Part shown: positions 22,938 to 31,941 of the stretch, piece after piece | How positions within the stretch are numbered: position 1 is the first letter of the stretch | Layout: every line of letters begins with the position of its first letter | Assembly: GCF_002812485.1 (NCBI RefSeq) | Contig: NZ_CP025003.1 | Span: 4,340,001-4,404,000, forward strand | Direction of reading: 5' to 3' | DNA length: 64,000 nt | Origin: Dickeya fangzhongdai | Lineage (GTDB): Bacteria; Pseudomonadota; Gammaproteobacteria; Enterobacterales; Enterobacteriaceae | Notes under the pieces: model-generated | The model's database searches: none | Told to the model about the DNA's origin: nothing | Seen by the model: the letters and a program-made list of their open reading frames with translations, nothing else | Made by a program: the position numbers and the translations under genes

Positions 22938-22975
22938 CAGAGCTTTGGCAACTGTGAGCCAAGGGCGGTAGCTTG
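22938..22975 (+). promoter_or_regulatory. JUMPstart sequence with ops element (RfaH recruitment site)
   Basis: The stretch follows the JUMPstart consensus with few changes: CAGAGCTTTGGCAACTGT, then GAGCCAA, then the ops element GGCGGTAGCTT at 22964-22974. In enterobacteria ops in the non-template strand pauses RNA polymerase and loads RfaH, which suppresses termination in long surface-polysaccharide operons. It lies 73 bases ahead of the manC start and is correctly oriented. Confidence 0.9.
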
Positions 22976-23047
22976 TCTGAATTAATATATCCCCAAGCGA
23001 TTCGAAAAACCCTTTTTCGAACGGAAAACAATCAAGGTTATTACAAG

Positions 23048-24445
23048 ATGTTACTCCCCGTAATCATGGCTGGTGGTACAGGTAGTCGCCTGTGGCCGCT
23101 TTCACGTGAACTTTATCCCAAGCAGTTCATTTGTCTCCACGGTCAGAATTCCATGCTGCAGGAAACGGTTAACCGTCTGAGTGGTATTGAAACACGAGCG
23201 CCTGTAGTTATCTGTAACGAAGAACATCGCTTCCTGGTTGCAGAACAGTTGAGACAAATTAACCAGCTATCCAACAATATCATTCTGGAACCTGCGGGGC
23301 GTAATACCGCTCCGGCGATCGCGTTAGCCGCACTGAATGCGATCAGGCAGGGAGAAGACCCTCTCCTCCTGGTGCTGGCCGCCGACCACATCATTGAAAA
23401 TAAAGCCGCCTTTCACTCCTCCATCAAAAAAGCCATCGCTTACGCCCAGAAAGGAAGTTTGGTCACGTTTGGTATCGTCCCTACCGGCCCTGAGACCGGC
23501 TACGGATATATTCAGCGCGGCGAAAAATTACCCGGTGACGAATTTGCGCCTCATAAGGTTTTACGGTTTGTTGAAAAACCAAGCCTTGAGATTGCAGAGG
23601 AATATTTGCAATCGGGCGAATATTACTGGAATAGCGGTATGTTCATGTTCCGAGCCAAGCGTTATTTGCAGGAACTGGAAAAATTCCGCCCCGATATTTT
23701 GAAAGCGTGCCAATTATCTATTGATGGCGTTAGTCAGCAAGGGGACTTTATTAATGTCCAGACCGAGCACTTTATTACCTGCCCGGATGAGTCCATCGAT
23801 TACGCTGTAATGGAAAAAACGGAAGACGCCGTTGTTGTTCCTTTGGACGCAGGATGGAGCGATGTCGGCTCCTGGTCGGCGCTATGGGAAGTCAATGACA
23901 AAGATGACGACGGCAACTCCCTGAAAGGCGATACCTTCCTGCATAACACCAAGAACTGTTATATCAATACCGATGACCAGTTGGTTGCCGCAATCGGCGT
24001 TGATAACCTGGTAATTGTAAATACCAAGGATGCAGTGCTGGTGGTCCAGAAAGATCAGGTTCAGGATGTAAAACGGGTGGTCGAATTCCTGAAAGAAAAA
24101 TGCCGCCGCGAATACCGCCGTCACCGGGAAACTTACTGGCCCTGGGGACGCTGCGACCTGATTGTACGCACTGACAGATTTAATGTTAACCGCATTACCG
24201 TAAAACCCGGCGAATCATTCCCATTGCAGATGCATTATCACCGCACCGAGCATTGGGTCATTCTGTCTGGTACGGCCAAGGTGACCATTCAGGACAAAAC
24301 CCAGTTATTAACTGAAAATCAATCCACTTTTATCCCAATTGGCGCTATGCATAAGCTTGAGAATCCTGGGAAGATCCCGCTGGAAATGCTGGAAATCCAA
24401 TCTGGTTCCTATTTGGGTGATGATGATTTTATTGAAATAAACTGA
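23048..24445 (+). CDS. manC: Mannose-1-phosphate guanylyltransferase (type II PMI/GMP family)
   Basis: The start [20 protein letters not shown] gives 465 residues. An N-terminal nucleotidyltransferase domain with [19 protein letters not shown] (about 9-27) is followed by a C-terminal cupin domain typical of mannose-6-phosphate isomerase (from about 345). It makes GDP-mannose. A TTG-initiated extension upstream would begin inside the ops element and is rejected. It is the first gene of the operon, followed by manB after 24 bases. Confidence 0.95.
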   Translation: MLLPVIMAGGTGSRLWPLSRELYPKQFICLHGQNSMLQETVNRLSGIETRAPVVICNEEHRFLVAEQLRQINQLSNNIILEPAGRNTAPAIALAALNAIRQGEDPLLLVLAADHIIENKAAFHSSIKKAIAYAQKGSLVTFGIVPTGPETGYGYIQRGEKLPGDEFAPHKVLRFVEKPSLEIAEEYLQSGEYYWNSGMFMFRAKRYLQELEKFRPDILKACQLSIDGVSQQGDFINVQTEHFITCPDESIDYAVMEKTEDAVVVPLDAGWSDVGSWSALWEVNDKDDDGNSLKGDTFLHNTKNCYINTDDQLVAAIGVDNLVIVNTKDAVLVVQKDQVQDVKRVVEFLKEKCRREYRRHRETYWPWGRCDLIVRTDRFNVNRITVKPGESFPLQMHYHRTEHWVILSGTAKVTIQDKTQLLTENQSTFIPIGAMHKLENPGKIPLEMLEIQSGSYLGDDDFIEIN

Positions 24446-24469
24446 TAATCAAAATTTCAGAAGGGATAT

Positions 24470-25843
24470 ATGTCAGCATTAACGTGTTTCAAAGCCTACG
24501 ATATTCGCGGCGAATTAGGCAAAGAGTTGAATGAGGATATCGCTTATCGCATCGGCCGAGCCTACGGGCAATTCCTTTCACCCAAAACGGTAGTCGTAGG
24601 CGGCGATGTTCGTCTAACCAGCGAATCCCTGAAAATGGCGCTGGCAAACGGGTTGATGGACTCTGGCACCGATGTGCTGGATATCGGATTAAGCGGCACG
24701 GAAGAAGTGTATTTCACCACTTTCCACCTGAACCTCGATGGCGGCATTGAGGTCACAGCCAGTCATAACCCGATGAATTACAACGGCATGAAGTTAGTCC
24801 GGGATAATGCAAAGCCGATCAGCGGCGACACTGGGTTACGAGATATTCAGCGGCTTGCGGAAGAAAACAATTTCCCTGCGGTTGATCCGCAAAAGCGCGG
24901 TTCTTATAAGAAGATCAACATACTGAATGCGTATGTCGACCATCTAATGAGCTACATCGATCTCAACAATTTCACGCAACCGCTCAAGCTGGTCATCAAC
25001 TCCGGCAACGGCGCCGCTGGTCACGTTATCGATGAGATCGAGAAACGATTCAAACAAGCCAACGCCCCGGTTGAATTTATCAAGGTACACCATCAGGCGG
25101 ATGGTAATTTCCCTAATGGTATCCCTAACCCTCTACTGCCTGAATGCCGCAAAGATACCTCTGATGCCATGCTCAAGCATAATGCGGATATGGGCGTTGC
25201 GTTCGACGGAGATTTTGATCGCTGCTTCCTTTATGATAATCATGCCGAGTTTATCGAGGGTTACTACATTGTCGGCTTGCTCGCCGAAGCCTTTCTGCAG
25301 AAAGAATCTGGCGCAAAAATCATCCATGACCCACGCCTGACCTGGAATACGATTGATATCGTTAAGAAAGCCGGCGGCGTTCCCGTCATGTCAAAAACCG
25401 GCCATGCGTTCATCAAAGAACGGATGCGTAGCGAAAACGCTATTTATGGCGGTGAAATGAGCGCACACCACTACTTCAGAGATTTCGCCTACTGCGATAG
25501 CGGTATGATCCCCTGGTTGTTGGTTGCAGAGTTACTGTGTATTAAAAAAACCACGCTTTCAGACACCCTGAATGAAAGAGTAAATTTATTCCCGTGCAGC
25601 GGAGAAATAAATTATCGCGTTGAGAATTCAAAAGAAGTTCTGTCCCGGATTGAAGAAGCCTATGTAGGTAATGCCAAGCGCGCAGAATATGTTGATGGAG
25701 TGAGTATTGAATACGAGGATTTTAGGTTCAATGTCCGAGTTTCCAACACCGAACCGCTTCTGAGACTGAATGTAGAGACCAACAACAGCAGCGAGTTACT
25801 GCGTGCCGAAGTTGAGAAGCTAGATAAAATTATTAAATCTTAA
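24470..25843 (+). CDS. manB: Phosphomannomutase
   Basis: This 457-residue alpha-D-phosphohexomutase converts mannose-6-phosphate to mannose-1-phosphate for ManC. The phosphoserine loop [13 protein letters not shown] lies at about 99-111, the metal loop FDGDFDRC at about 245-252, and the sugar-specificity loop GEMSAHHYF near 327. The C-terminal phosphate site RVSNTEP is present. AAGGGATAT precedes the ATG. Confidence 0.96.
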   Translation: MSALTCFKAYDIRGELGKELNEDIAYRIGRAYGQFLSPKTVVVGGDVRLTSESLKMALANGLMDSGTDVLDIGLSGTEEVYFTTFHLNLDGGIEVTASHNPMNYNGMKLVRDNAKPISGDTGLRDIQRLAEENNFPAVDPQKRGSYKKINILNAYVDHLMSYIDLNNFTQPLKLVINSGNGAAGHVIDEIEKRFKQANAPVEFIKVHHQADGNFPNGIPNPLLPECRKDTSDAMLKHNADMGVAFDGDFDRCFLYDNHAEFIEGYYIVGLLAEAFLQKESGAKIIHDPRLTWNTIDIVKKAGGVPVMSKTGHAFIKERMRSENAIYGGEMSAHHYFRDFAYCDSGMIPWLLVAELLCIKKTTLSDTLNERVNLFPCSGEINYRVENSKEVLSRIEEAYVGNAKRAEYVDGVSIEYEDFRFNVRVSNTEPLLRLNVETNNSSELLRAEVEKLDKIIKS

Positions 25844-25878
25844 TATCAAGACAGTAAAATAATATTGGAGAATTATAG

Positions 25879-26997
25879 ATGAAGAAAGTTGCTTTGATTT
25901 CCGGTGTAACAGGGCAGGATGGTTCTTATCTTGCTGAGTTCCTTTTGGAAAAAGGTTACGAAGTTCACGGTATTAAGCGCCGTTCATCACTCTTTAATAC
26001 ACAGCGTGTTGACCATTTGTATCAGGATCCCCATGAAGAGAATGTAAAATTCAACCTTCATTATGGCGATCTGACTGATACCTCCAACCTGACTCGTATT
26101 ATTGCTGAAGTTCAGCCTGACGAAATTTACAACCTGGGCGCCCAGTCACACGTTGCAGTCAGCTTCGAATCCCCGGAATACACGGCGGATGTTGATGCTA
26201 TCGGCACGCTTCGCCTGCTGGAATCCATCCGTTTCCTGGGCCTGGCCGAAAAAACCCGTTTCTATCAGGCATCCACCTCCGAACTGTATGGTCTGGTGCA
26301 GGAAATCCCGCAGAAAGAAACCACGCCGTTCTACCCGAGAAGCCCGTACGCCGTAGCTAAAATGTACGCTTACTGGATTACAGTAAACTACAGAGAATCC
26401 TATGGCATGTACGCCTGTAACGGTATCCTCTTCAACCATGAATCTCCGCGTCGCGGCGAAACGTTTGTGACTCGTAAAATCACACGCGGCCTGTCCAACA
26501 TTGCGCAGGGCCTGGAAAAATGCATTTACATGGGCAACCTCGATTCTCTGCGCGACTGGGGTCATGCTCGTGACTACGTCAGAATGCAGTGGATGATGCT
26601 GCAGCAGGAAAAACCGGAAGACTTCGTCATCGCGACCGGCGTTCAGTATAGCGTACGTGATTTCATCAGAATGTCTGCGGCCAAACTGGGTATCGAACTG
26701 GAATTCACCGGTACTGGCGTCAACGAAAAAGCAGTAGTATCCAAAATCACCGGTAATAATGCGCCGGCACTGAAAGTAGGCGATGTGATCGTGGCTGTCG
26801 ACCCGCGTTACTTCCGCCCTGCTGAAGTAGATACGCTGCTGGGTGACCCGAGCAAAGCCAAAAACAAACTGGGCTGGGTACCGGAAACAACACTGGAAGA
26901 AATGATCGATGAAATGGTCGCTTATGACCTGGAAAAAGCCAAGCAATTCGCTTTGCTGAAATCCAACGGTTACGATGTAAGCGTAAGCGTAGAATAA
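25879..26997 (+). CDS. gmd: GDP-mannose 4,6-dehydratase
   Basis: The 372-residue short-chain dehydrogenase-type enzyme starts with the NADP-binding motif [19 protein letters not shown]. The catalytic threonine region STSELYG and the YxxxK pair in SPYAVAK are present. It converts GDP-D-mannose to GDP-4-keto-6-deoxy-D-mannose, the precursor of GDP-L-fucose, GDP-D-rhamnose and GDP-6-deoxyaltrose. Its codon use is more GC-rich and backbone-like than the genes downstream. A hairpin terminator follows it. Confidence 0.97.
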   Translation: MKKVALISGVTGQDGSYLAEFLLEKGYEVHGIKRRSSLFNTQRVDHLYQDPHEENVKFNLHYGDLTDTSNLTRIIAEVQPDEIYNLGAQSHVAVSFESPEYTADVDAIGTLRLLESIRFLGLAEKTRFYQASTSELYGLVQEIPQKETTPFYPRSPYAVAKMYAYWITVNYRESYGMYACNGILFNHESPRRGETFVTRKITRGLSNIAQGLEKCIYMGNLDSLRDWGHARDYVRMQWMMLQQEKPEDFVIATGVQYSVRDFIRMSAAKLGIELEFTGTGVNEKAVVSKITGNNAPALKVGDVIVAVDPRYFRPAEVDTLLGDPSKAKNKLGWVPETTLEEMIDEMVAYDLEKAKQFALLKSNGYDVSVSVE

Positions 26998-27013
26998 CTC
27001 GATACAACAAATT

Positions 27014-27046
27014 AAAAGAGCTGTGTTAATCAGCTCTTTTATTAAT
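27014..27046 (+). terminator. Intrinsic terminator-like hairpin between gmd and wzm
   Basis: AAAAGAGCTG (27014-27023) and CAGCTCTTTT (27031-27040) form a perfect 10-bp stem around a 7-base loop, ending in four T then ATTAATTT. It would stop unmodified RNA polymerase, which fits an operon relying on RfaH. Confidence 0.75.
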
Positions 27047-27061
27047 TTGGGCATTTCCTAC

Positions 27062-27835
27062 ATGTTAAATGACTTAAAATCAGCGTTAAAAAACCCAGAG
27101 TCGTGGGTCGTTTTATCCTGGTATGATATAAAGCAGAGATATAAACGTTCAACACTAGGCCCTTTTTGGGTAACGATCAGTACTGCTATTCTGGTAGGGA
27201 TGTTGAGCTTATTGTGGTCAACTCTCTTTAAGTTGGATGTACAAGATTACCTTCCTTTTTTCTGTATTGGTCAGGTATTCTGGACATATATATCTACCCA
27301 ACTGACAGAAGCCAGCAATGGTTTTATTCAGTTTGATTATATAATCCGTCAGTCGAAAATATCTTTCACATCAATAATGTTAAGAATATTAAGTAGAAAC
27401 ATTATTGTTTTCCTTCATAACTTCATTATTATTATCTTTGTTATTACCTTTGTCGGCCCAGGATGGACTGTTACCGCCCTACTATCCATTATAGGGTTTG
27501 TATTGCTATCAGTGGCATTAGTCTCAAGCTCTCTGATCTTAGGTATCATATGTACCCGATTCAGAGATATGCAGATGATTATTCAAAATATTCTGCTCGT
27601 CAGTTTCTACTTTACTCCAATCATGTGGAAAACAGATCAGCTGAATGAACAATGGCTTTATTGGGTACAATTCAATCCATTAGTTCATTTCTTTAACATT
27701 ATCCGTGAGCCCATGCTTGGTCATTTGCCAGACCAGAACTCAATAATTATCGCGACCGCGATAACTGTTGTTCTGTTTATACTGTCAATGATAACTCTCA
27801 ATAAGACTAAAACCAAGATTGCGTACTGGCTTTAA
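27062..27835 (+). CDS. wzm: ABC transporter permease for O-antigen-type polysaccharide
   Basis: The start MLNDLKSALKNPESW gives 257 residues; an upstream in-frame start lies inside the terminator hairpin. It is an ABC-2-type permease with about six hydrophobic segments and the family motif YKRSTLGPFWVTIST near residue 25. With Wzt it exports a finished lipid-linked glycan across the inner membrane. Sequence is visibly AT-richer than manC-gmd, which suggests separate origin. wzt starts 3 bases after its stop. Confidence 0.93.
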   Translation: MLNDLKSALKNPESWVVLSWYDIKQRYKRSTLGPFWVTISTAILVGMLSLLWSTLFKLDVQDYLPFFCIGQVFWTYISTQLTEASNGFIQFDYIIRQSKISFTSIMLRILSRNIIVFLHNFIIIIFVITFVGPGWTVTALLSIIGFVLLSVALVSSSLILGIICTRFRDMQMIIQNILLVSFYFTPIMWKTDQLNEQWLYWVQFNPLVHFFNIIREPMLGHLPDQNSIIIATAITVVLFILSMITLNKTKTKIAYWL

Positions 27836-27838
27836 TAT

Positions 27839-28570
27839 ATGAAGAAAATAATTGAGGCGGTAAACGTCAGCGTTGAGTTTCCGATATATTCATCATCCCA
27901 GCGAAGCCTGAAAAAGATGCTTTTCAAGCGTACCGTCGGGGGTGGATTCAACGATAGCACAAGTTATGTCACGGTTAAGGCCCTGAATAATGTCTCCTTT
28001 GATATACATGAAGGCGAACGGGTCGCGCTGATAGGGCATAACGGCGCAGGGAAAACTACGCTGTTACGTGTTCTGGCCGGTGTCTATCACCCTTCTTCCG
28101 GCGCTATCAATATTGAGGGGGAAGTTGTCTCCCTCATCGATATGGCAATGGGAATGGACAGTGAGGCAACGGGATACCAGAATATTTTTATACGAGGAAT
28201 CCTGCTTGGTTTGAGAAGAAAAGAAATCTCCAAGCATATCGATTACATTATCGAATTCAGTGAACTCGGTGATTATATCAATCTCCCCGTCAGAACCTAT
28301 TCCAGCGGTATGCTGTTACGCCTTGCCTTCTCCATCATCTCTATCCTGAAACCCAGTGTTCTGCTGATGGATGAATGGCTGACCGTTGGCGATACCTATT
28401 TCAGAGAAAAAATGGGGAAAAAACTGGAAGAGATGATCAACAATACATCTGTCCTGGTACTGGCCTCTCATTCCAAAGATATTATCAAAAAATACTGTAA
28501 TAAGTTCTTCTTACTACAGAACGGAACTATTACAGAACTGGCACTCTCTGAGATAGATAATTATCTATAA
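27839..28570 (+). CDS. wzt: ABC transporter ATP-binding protein for polysaccharide export
   Basis: The 243-residue ATPase has Walker A GHNGAGKTTLLRVLAG (about 61-76), a variant signature YSSGMLLRLAF, and Walker B VLLMDEWL. It ends soon after the ATPase core, so it lacks the C-terminal carbohydrate-binding domain by which the Wzt of E. coli O8/O9a recognises a capped chain end. This implies chain length is set differently, by coupling of synthesis with export. The spacing to wzm is 3 bases. Confidence 0.93.
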   Translation: MKKIIEAVNVSVEFPIYSSSQRSLKKMLFKRTVGGGFNDSTSYVTVKALNNVSFDIHEGERVALIGHNGAGKTTLLRVLAGVYHPSSGAINIEGEVVSLIDMAMGMDSEATGYQNIFIRGILLGLRRKEISKHIDYIIEFSELGDYINLPVRTYSSGMLLRLAFSIISILKPSVLLMDEWLTVGDTYFREKMGKKLEEMINNTSVLVLASHSKDIIKKYCNKFFLLQNGTITELALSEIDNYL

Positions 28571-28580
28571 TGGTGAATAA

Positions 28581-29519
28581 ATGGAAAGGAAGAGCAAGAT
28601 TTTAATCACTGGCGCAGGCGGTGTCTTAGGATATGGCTTAATCGATGCGCTGGCGAAAAATGGTTATGATAATGTACTCACACCGAATAGAAATGAGATG
28701 AACTGCCTGAGTCAGGAAAGCGTTGATGATTATTTTAATCAGCACCAACCTGATTATGTTTTCCATCTGGCATCGCTTGTATTCGGTTTGAAAGGAAATC
28801 TGGATAACCAGCTAAAATCGATATCCAACAATACCATTATCAACCAGAACGTTATTCTGGCTTGCCATAAGTTTAACGTAAAAAAAATCTTCTTTGCTGG
28901 TACCGTCGCCTCTTATCCTTTCCCGTATGTTCAGCTACCATTGGATGAAGACGACTTGATGTTGGGCGAGCCTCATGGAGGCGAGTATGGGTATGCCATG
29001 TCCAAACGGCATGCCCTGGCCTATCTCAAAATATTGAACCAGTATCATAATGTTGATTATTGTTATGCCCTGTTCACCAACCTGTTTGGCGCAAACGATA
29101 AGTTTGATCCAATCAATGGACATGTCATTCCTTCATTGATCGATAAAACATACAACAGTTTGCAACGCGGTGATAATCAACTGACAGTATGGGGTAGACC
29201 TGAAACGACACGAGATTTCTTATACAATAAGCAGGCTGGTCTGGCAGCACTACACGTCATGAATAACCTGAGCGGTGTGGTCAATATTGCCAGCGGCGTA
29301 GAAACGTCAATGGGAGATATCGTTAACGCGATTGCCCGTTATTATGATAACAAGATAACGGCAGTGTGGGACGCGAATGCTCCGATCGGAATTCCGAAAA
29401 GAAGTGTATCAATAAAACGCTTGAATGATTCAGGCTTTCAGCCAGAGTTTGATTTAAACCTGCAAATCTCAGATACAATTTCTTGGTATGAGAACAATGT
29501 TTCCAGGATAAGAAAATGA
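28581..29519 (+). CDS. Fcl-like GDP-4-keto-6-deoxy-D-mannose epimerase/reductase lacking the catalytic cysteine
   Basis: This 312-residue short-chain dehydrogenase has the nucleotide motif TGAGGVLGYG (about 10-19), the catalytic Y138-AMS-K142 and a histidine (H181) in GHVIPSLI. It aligns with GDP-L-fucose synthase (Fcl): FAGTVASYP stands where Fcl has LGSSCIYP, so Ser107 becomes Thr108 and the epimerising Cys109 becomes Ala110. The histidine matching His179 is kept. It probably acts on the Gmd product. Loss of the cysteine suggests incomplete epimerisation, giving GDP-6-deoxy-D-altrose, or simple reduction to GDP-D-rhamnose. Stop overlaps the next start by 4 bases. Confidence 0.82.
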   Translation: MERKSKILITGAGGVLGYGLIDALAKNGYDNVLTPNRNEMNCLSQESVDDYFNQHQPDYVFHLASLVFGLKGNLDNQLKSISNNTIINQNVILACHKFNVKKIFFAGTVASYPFPYVQLPLDEDDLMLGEPHGGEYGYAMSKRHALAYLKILNQYHNVDYCYALFTNLFGANDKFDPINGHVIPSLIDKTYNSLQRGDNQLTVWGRPETTRDFLYNKQAGLAALHVMNNLSGVVNIASGVETSMGDIVNAIARYYDNKITAVWDANAPIGIPKRSVSIKRLNDSGFQPEFDLNLQISDTISWYENNVSRIRK

Positions 29520-30715
29520 AAAAAATAGCTATAATTTCCAGCTTCTCCGAAAGCTGTGGCAATGCTTATTTTACAAAGATTTTAATGGACTCCATGACAG
29601 ATGCTGGCGTTCATGTTGAGTGTCTCAGCTTAAACTTGTTGTTAACTCAGTCTGTTAACCCTGATATCAGAAAGAAAGCCGACAAACATATCGACGATCT
29701 GTGTGAAAAACTCAAACAGTTTGACGGTGTGAATATTCAGTTTGAAGCCGGGCTCTATGGCACTATCCCGTCCGATATCATCAAGCGCACATTAAAACTG
29801 GTTTCCGCCAACCCGCACACCAGTGTGACGCTGCATAGCCCAAGACTGGTTAGCGATAGCGCGTCACAGCGTGAAGCCATTAAACAGGCTCTCAAACTGC
29901 GCGTCAAAACAGCCATCAGAATGTATTTCGCCGAACTCAGACGTAATGTATCGACCCGCCTGAACGCGACCATTATCAAGAACCTTATCAAAAGAAGAAT
30001 CAATATTATCGCTCATACCTTAAGAGCGAAGGAGCAAATTGAATTATTCTTTAATTACGATAACGTTCATGTACATCCGTTGAAAATCGTTGATGAATCA
30101 CATGAAACATCGCCGGATCTCCTGAAGGCGATTAGAGTAAAATATAAATTCCGTGAGAATGATAAAATCATCGGTATGTTTGGCTTTGTGAATGAATACA
30201 AAGGCCACTCAATGGCGATCAAGACGTTATCCTGCATGCCGAAAGGTTATAAATTAATGATCTTTGGCAGACAGCACCCTCAGACGATCAAGAATAACGA
30301 ACTGGTTAACCATTACATTTCATCACTTCAGCATCAGATTCATTGCGATAAAGTCGCGGACCGCGTCTTCTTCATGGGTGAATACGATAACGAAGATTTT
30401 ATCAACCTTGCAGGATCGGTTGACTACGTTTGGTTGCCATATGTGGAAAACGGCCAGGATGGTTCCGGTATCGCCTCCATTTGTATGGACGTATCCAAAC
30501 AAGTGCTGTGTTCTTCGTCATTTGCATTTGATGAATTATTCCGTCTGATTCCAGACTACAGCAACTATTCTCGATTCGATATCGGTAACTATTTGGAACT
30601 GGCAACCAAAACAACACGTTTTATTCCTGCCAAGCCCAAAAAACCATCATCTGGAGAGAAGAAATATACTCTTCAGTCTCAGGCTGAGCTTTATATCAAG
30701 CTGTCAACAGAATAA
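29516..30715 (+). CDS. Glycosyltransferase, GT4-like (first of two)
   Basis: The 399-residue protein appears to have two Rossmann-like halves. The second holds a GT-B donor-site layout with IGMFGFVNEYKGHSMAI and LMIFGRQ and ends in a region rich in hydrophobic strands. The EX7E motif usual for GT4 is not clear: the matching stretch reads ENGQDGSGIAS. No membrane segments are seen, so it should act at the cytosolic face. It overlaps the preceding gene by 4 bases. Donor and acceptor are unknown; a GDP-6-deoxyhexose donor is inferred from the neighbours. Confidence 0.75.
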   Translation: MKKIAIISSFSESCGNAYFTKILMDSMTDAGVHVECLSLNLLLTQSVNPDIRKKADKHIDDLCEKLKQFDGVNIQFEAGLYGTIPSDIIKRTLKLVSANPHTSVTLHSPRLVSDSASQREAIKQALKLRVKTAIRMYFAELRRNVSTRLNATIIKNLIKRRINIIAHTLRAKEQIELFFNYDNVHVHPLKIVDESHETSPDLLKAIRVKYKFRENDKIIGMFGFVNEYKGHSMAIKTLSCMPKGYKLMIFGRQHPQTIKNNELVNHYISSLQHQIHCDKVADRVFFMGEYDNEDFINLAGSVDYVWLPYVENGQDGSGIASICMDVSKQVLCSSSFAFDELFRLIPDYSNYSRFDIGNYLELATKTTRFIPAKPKKPSSGEKKYTLQSQAELYIKLSTE

Positions 30716-30722
30716 AGCGAAA

Positions 30723-30747
30723 GAGCCGTCTCTTTATGAGGCGGCTC
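30723..30747 (+). other. Hairpin between the two glycosyltransferase genes
   Basis: GAGCCGTCT and AGGCGGCTC form a 9-bp stem (one G-T pair) around CTTTATG, but no clear T-run follows. It could be a weak terminator or an mRNA-processing hairpin in the 51-base gap. Confidence 0.4.
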
Positions 30748-30766
30748 GTTATCTTCTGGGAAAAAC

Positions 30767-31894
30767 ATGATTAACGTTCTGCATTTTTATAAAACTTACT
30801 ATCCCTATACTTATGGTGGAATTGAGCAGGTTATATTTCAGCTTTGTGAGGGTGCGGCTCATCATGACGTTAACTCAACGGTTGAATATATTGCTCCTGG
30901 TAAAGACAGCGGTATAGAAAAGTTTCACCACCATAACGTTACCTGTGACCATAAACTTTTCGAAATATCTTCGACCCCGTTTTCCCTATCCTCTATAAGA
31001 AAATTCAAAAAGCTGGCAGAATCCGCAGATATCATTCACTACCATTTCCCTTATCCTTTTGCTGATATGCTGCATTTTATCTGCAAAATTAAAAAGCCGA
31101 CAGTCGTCAGCTATCACTCTGATATCCTGAAACAAAAGTATCTGCTGAAATTGTATAAGCCGCTGATGTACAATTTTTTGGAGTCGGTGACATCAATTGT
31201 GGCAACGTCGCCAAACTATCTGGCAACAAGTGAGACGCTGCAAAAATTCAGCCATAAAACCTCGGTGATTCCCATTGGGCTTGATTCCCGTGCTCATCAG
31301 GTTATTGATAATGACAATAAGCTGAAATGGCAGAAAATCCTACCTGAACGCTTTCTGCTTTTTATCGGAAATCTAAGGTATTACAAAGGACTGGGCACGC
31401 TTTTAGCTGCCATAGAAAATAATCCGGAAATAAACATTGTTATTATTGGGTCCGGGCCTCAGGAAAAACAGCTAAAAGAACAAGTCTCAAGAAAAAACAT
31501 TGAAAATGTCTATTTTCTTGGCGCACTGCCTGACAACGATAAGAACACATTACTTGAGCTGTGCTCCGGCATTGTTTTTCCGTCTCAATTACGAACAGAG
31601 GCATTTGGAATCACCCTGCTGGAAGGGGCAATGTATGGTAAACCGCTGATTTCTTGTGAAATTGGCACAGGCACATCTTTTATTAACATTGATGGCCAAA
31701 CCGGAATTGTCGTGCCGCCATCGGATCCGGCAAAACTGCGTGAAGCGATGGAATATCTGTGGATTAACCCGGAAAAAGCGCAGGAAATGGGCCAAAACGC
31801 CCAAAAACGATTCCATGAGTTATTCACGGCTGAAAAAATGGTGAATGACTACGTCAATCTTTACAAAAAACTTCTGCATAGAGAGCACGTATAG
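30767..31894 (+). CDS. Glycosyltransferase family 4 (second of two)
   Basis: This 375-residue GT-B enzyme begins MINVLHFYKTYYPYTYGGIEQV, typical of GT4 mannosyl/rhamnosyl-type transferases. The C-terminal half has the donor-site EX7E motif in EAFGITLLE (about 284-292) and GTGTSFIN after it. It lacks membrane segments. It is the last gene of the polysaccharide operon and likely extends or starts the exported glycan. With one other transferase, the polymer repeat should be simple. Confidence 0.88.
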   Translation: MINVLHFYKTYYPYTYGGIEQVIFQLCEGAAHHDVNSTVEYIAPGKDSGIEKFHHHNVTCDHKLFEISSTPFSLSSIRKFKKLAESADIIHYHFPYPFADMLHFICKIKKPTVVSYHSDILKQKYLLKLYKPLMYNFLESVTSIVATSPNYLATSETLQKFSHKTSVIPIGLDSRAHQVIDNDNKLKWQKILPERFLLFIGNLRYYKGLGTLLAAIENNPEINIVIIGSGPQEKQLKEQVSRKNIENVYFLGALPDNDKNTLLELCSGIVFPSQLRTEAFGITLLEGAMYGKPLISCEIGTGTSFINIDGQTGIVVPPSDPAKLREAMEYLWINPEKAQEMGQNAQKRFHELFTAEKMVNDYVNLYKKLLHREHV

Positions 31895-31941
31895 TCATCC
31901 CCTTTTCCGGCGGCAAGGATGCCTGATTTCCTGCCTTACCA

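Noticed and set aside
22538..23031. Two short minus-strand frames (91 and 72 codons) upstream of manC
   Set aside because: No recognisable domain or ribosome site, and the second runs antisense through the JUMPstart element. A decayed gene cannot be excluded.
22973..23047. TTG-initiated N-terminal extension of manC
   Set aside because: It would start inside the ops element; the extra residues are not typical of ManC, whose start at 23048 matches the family.
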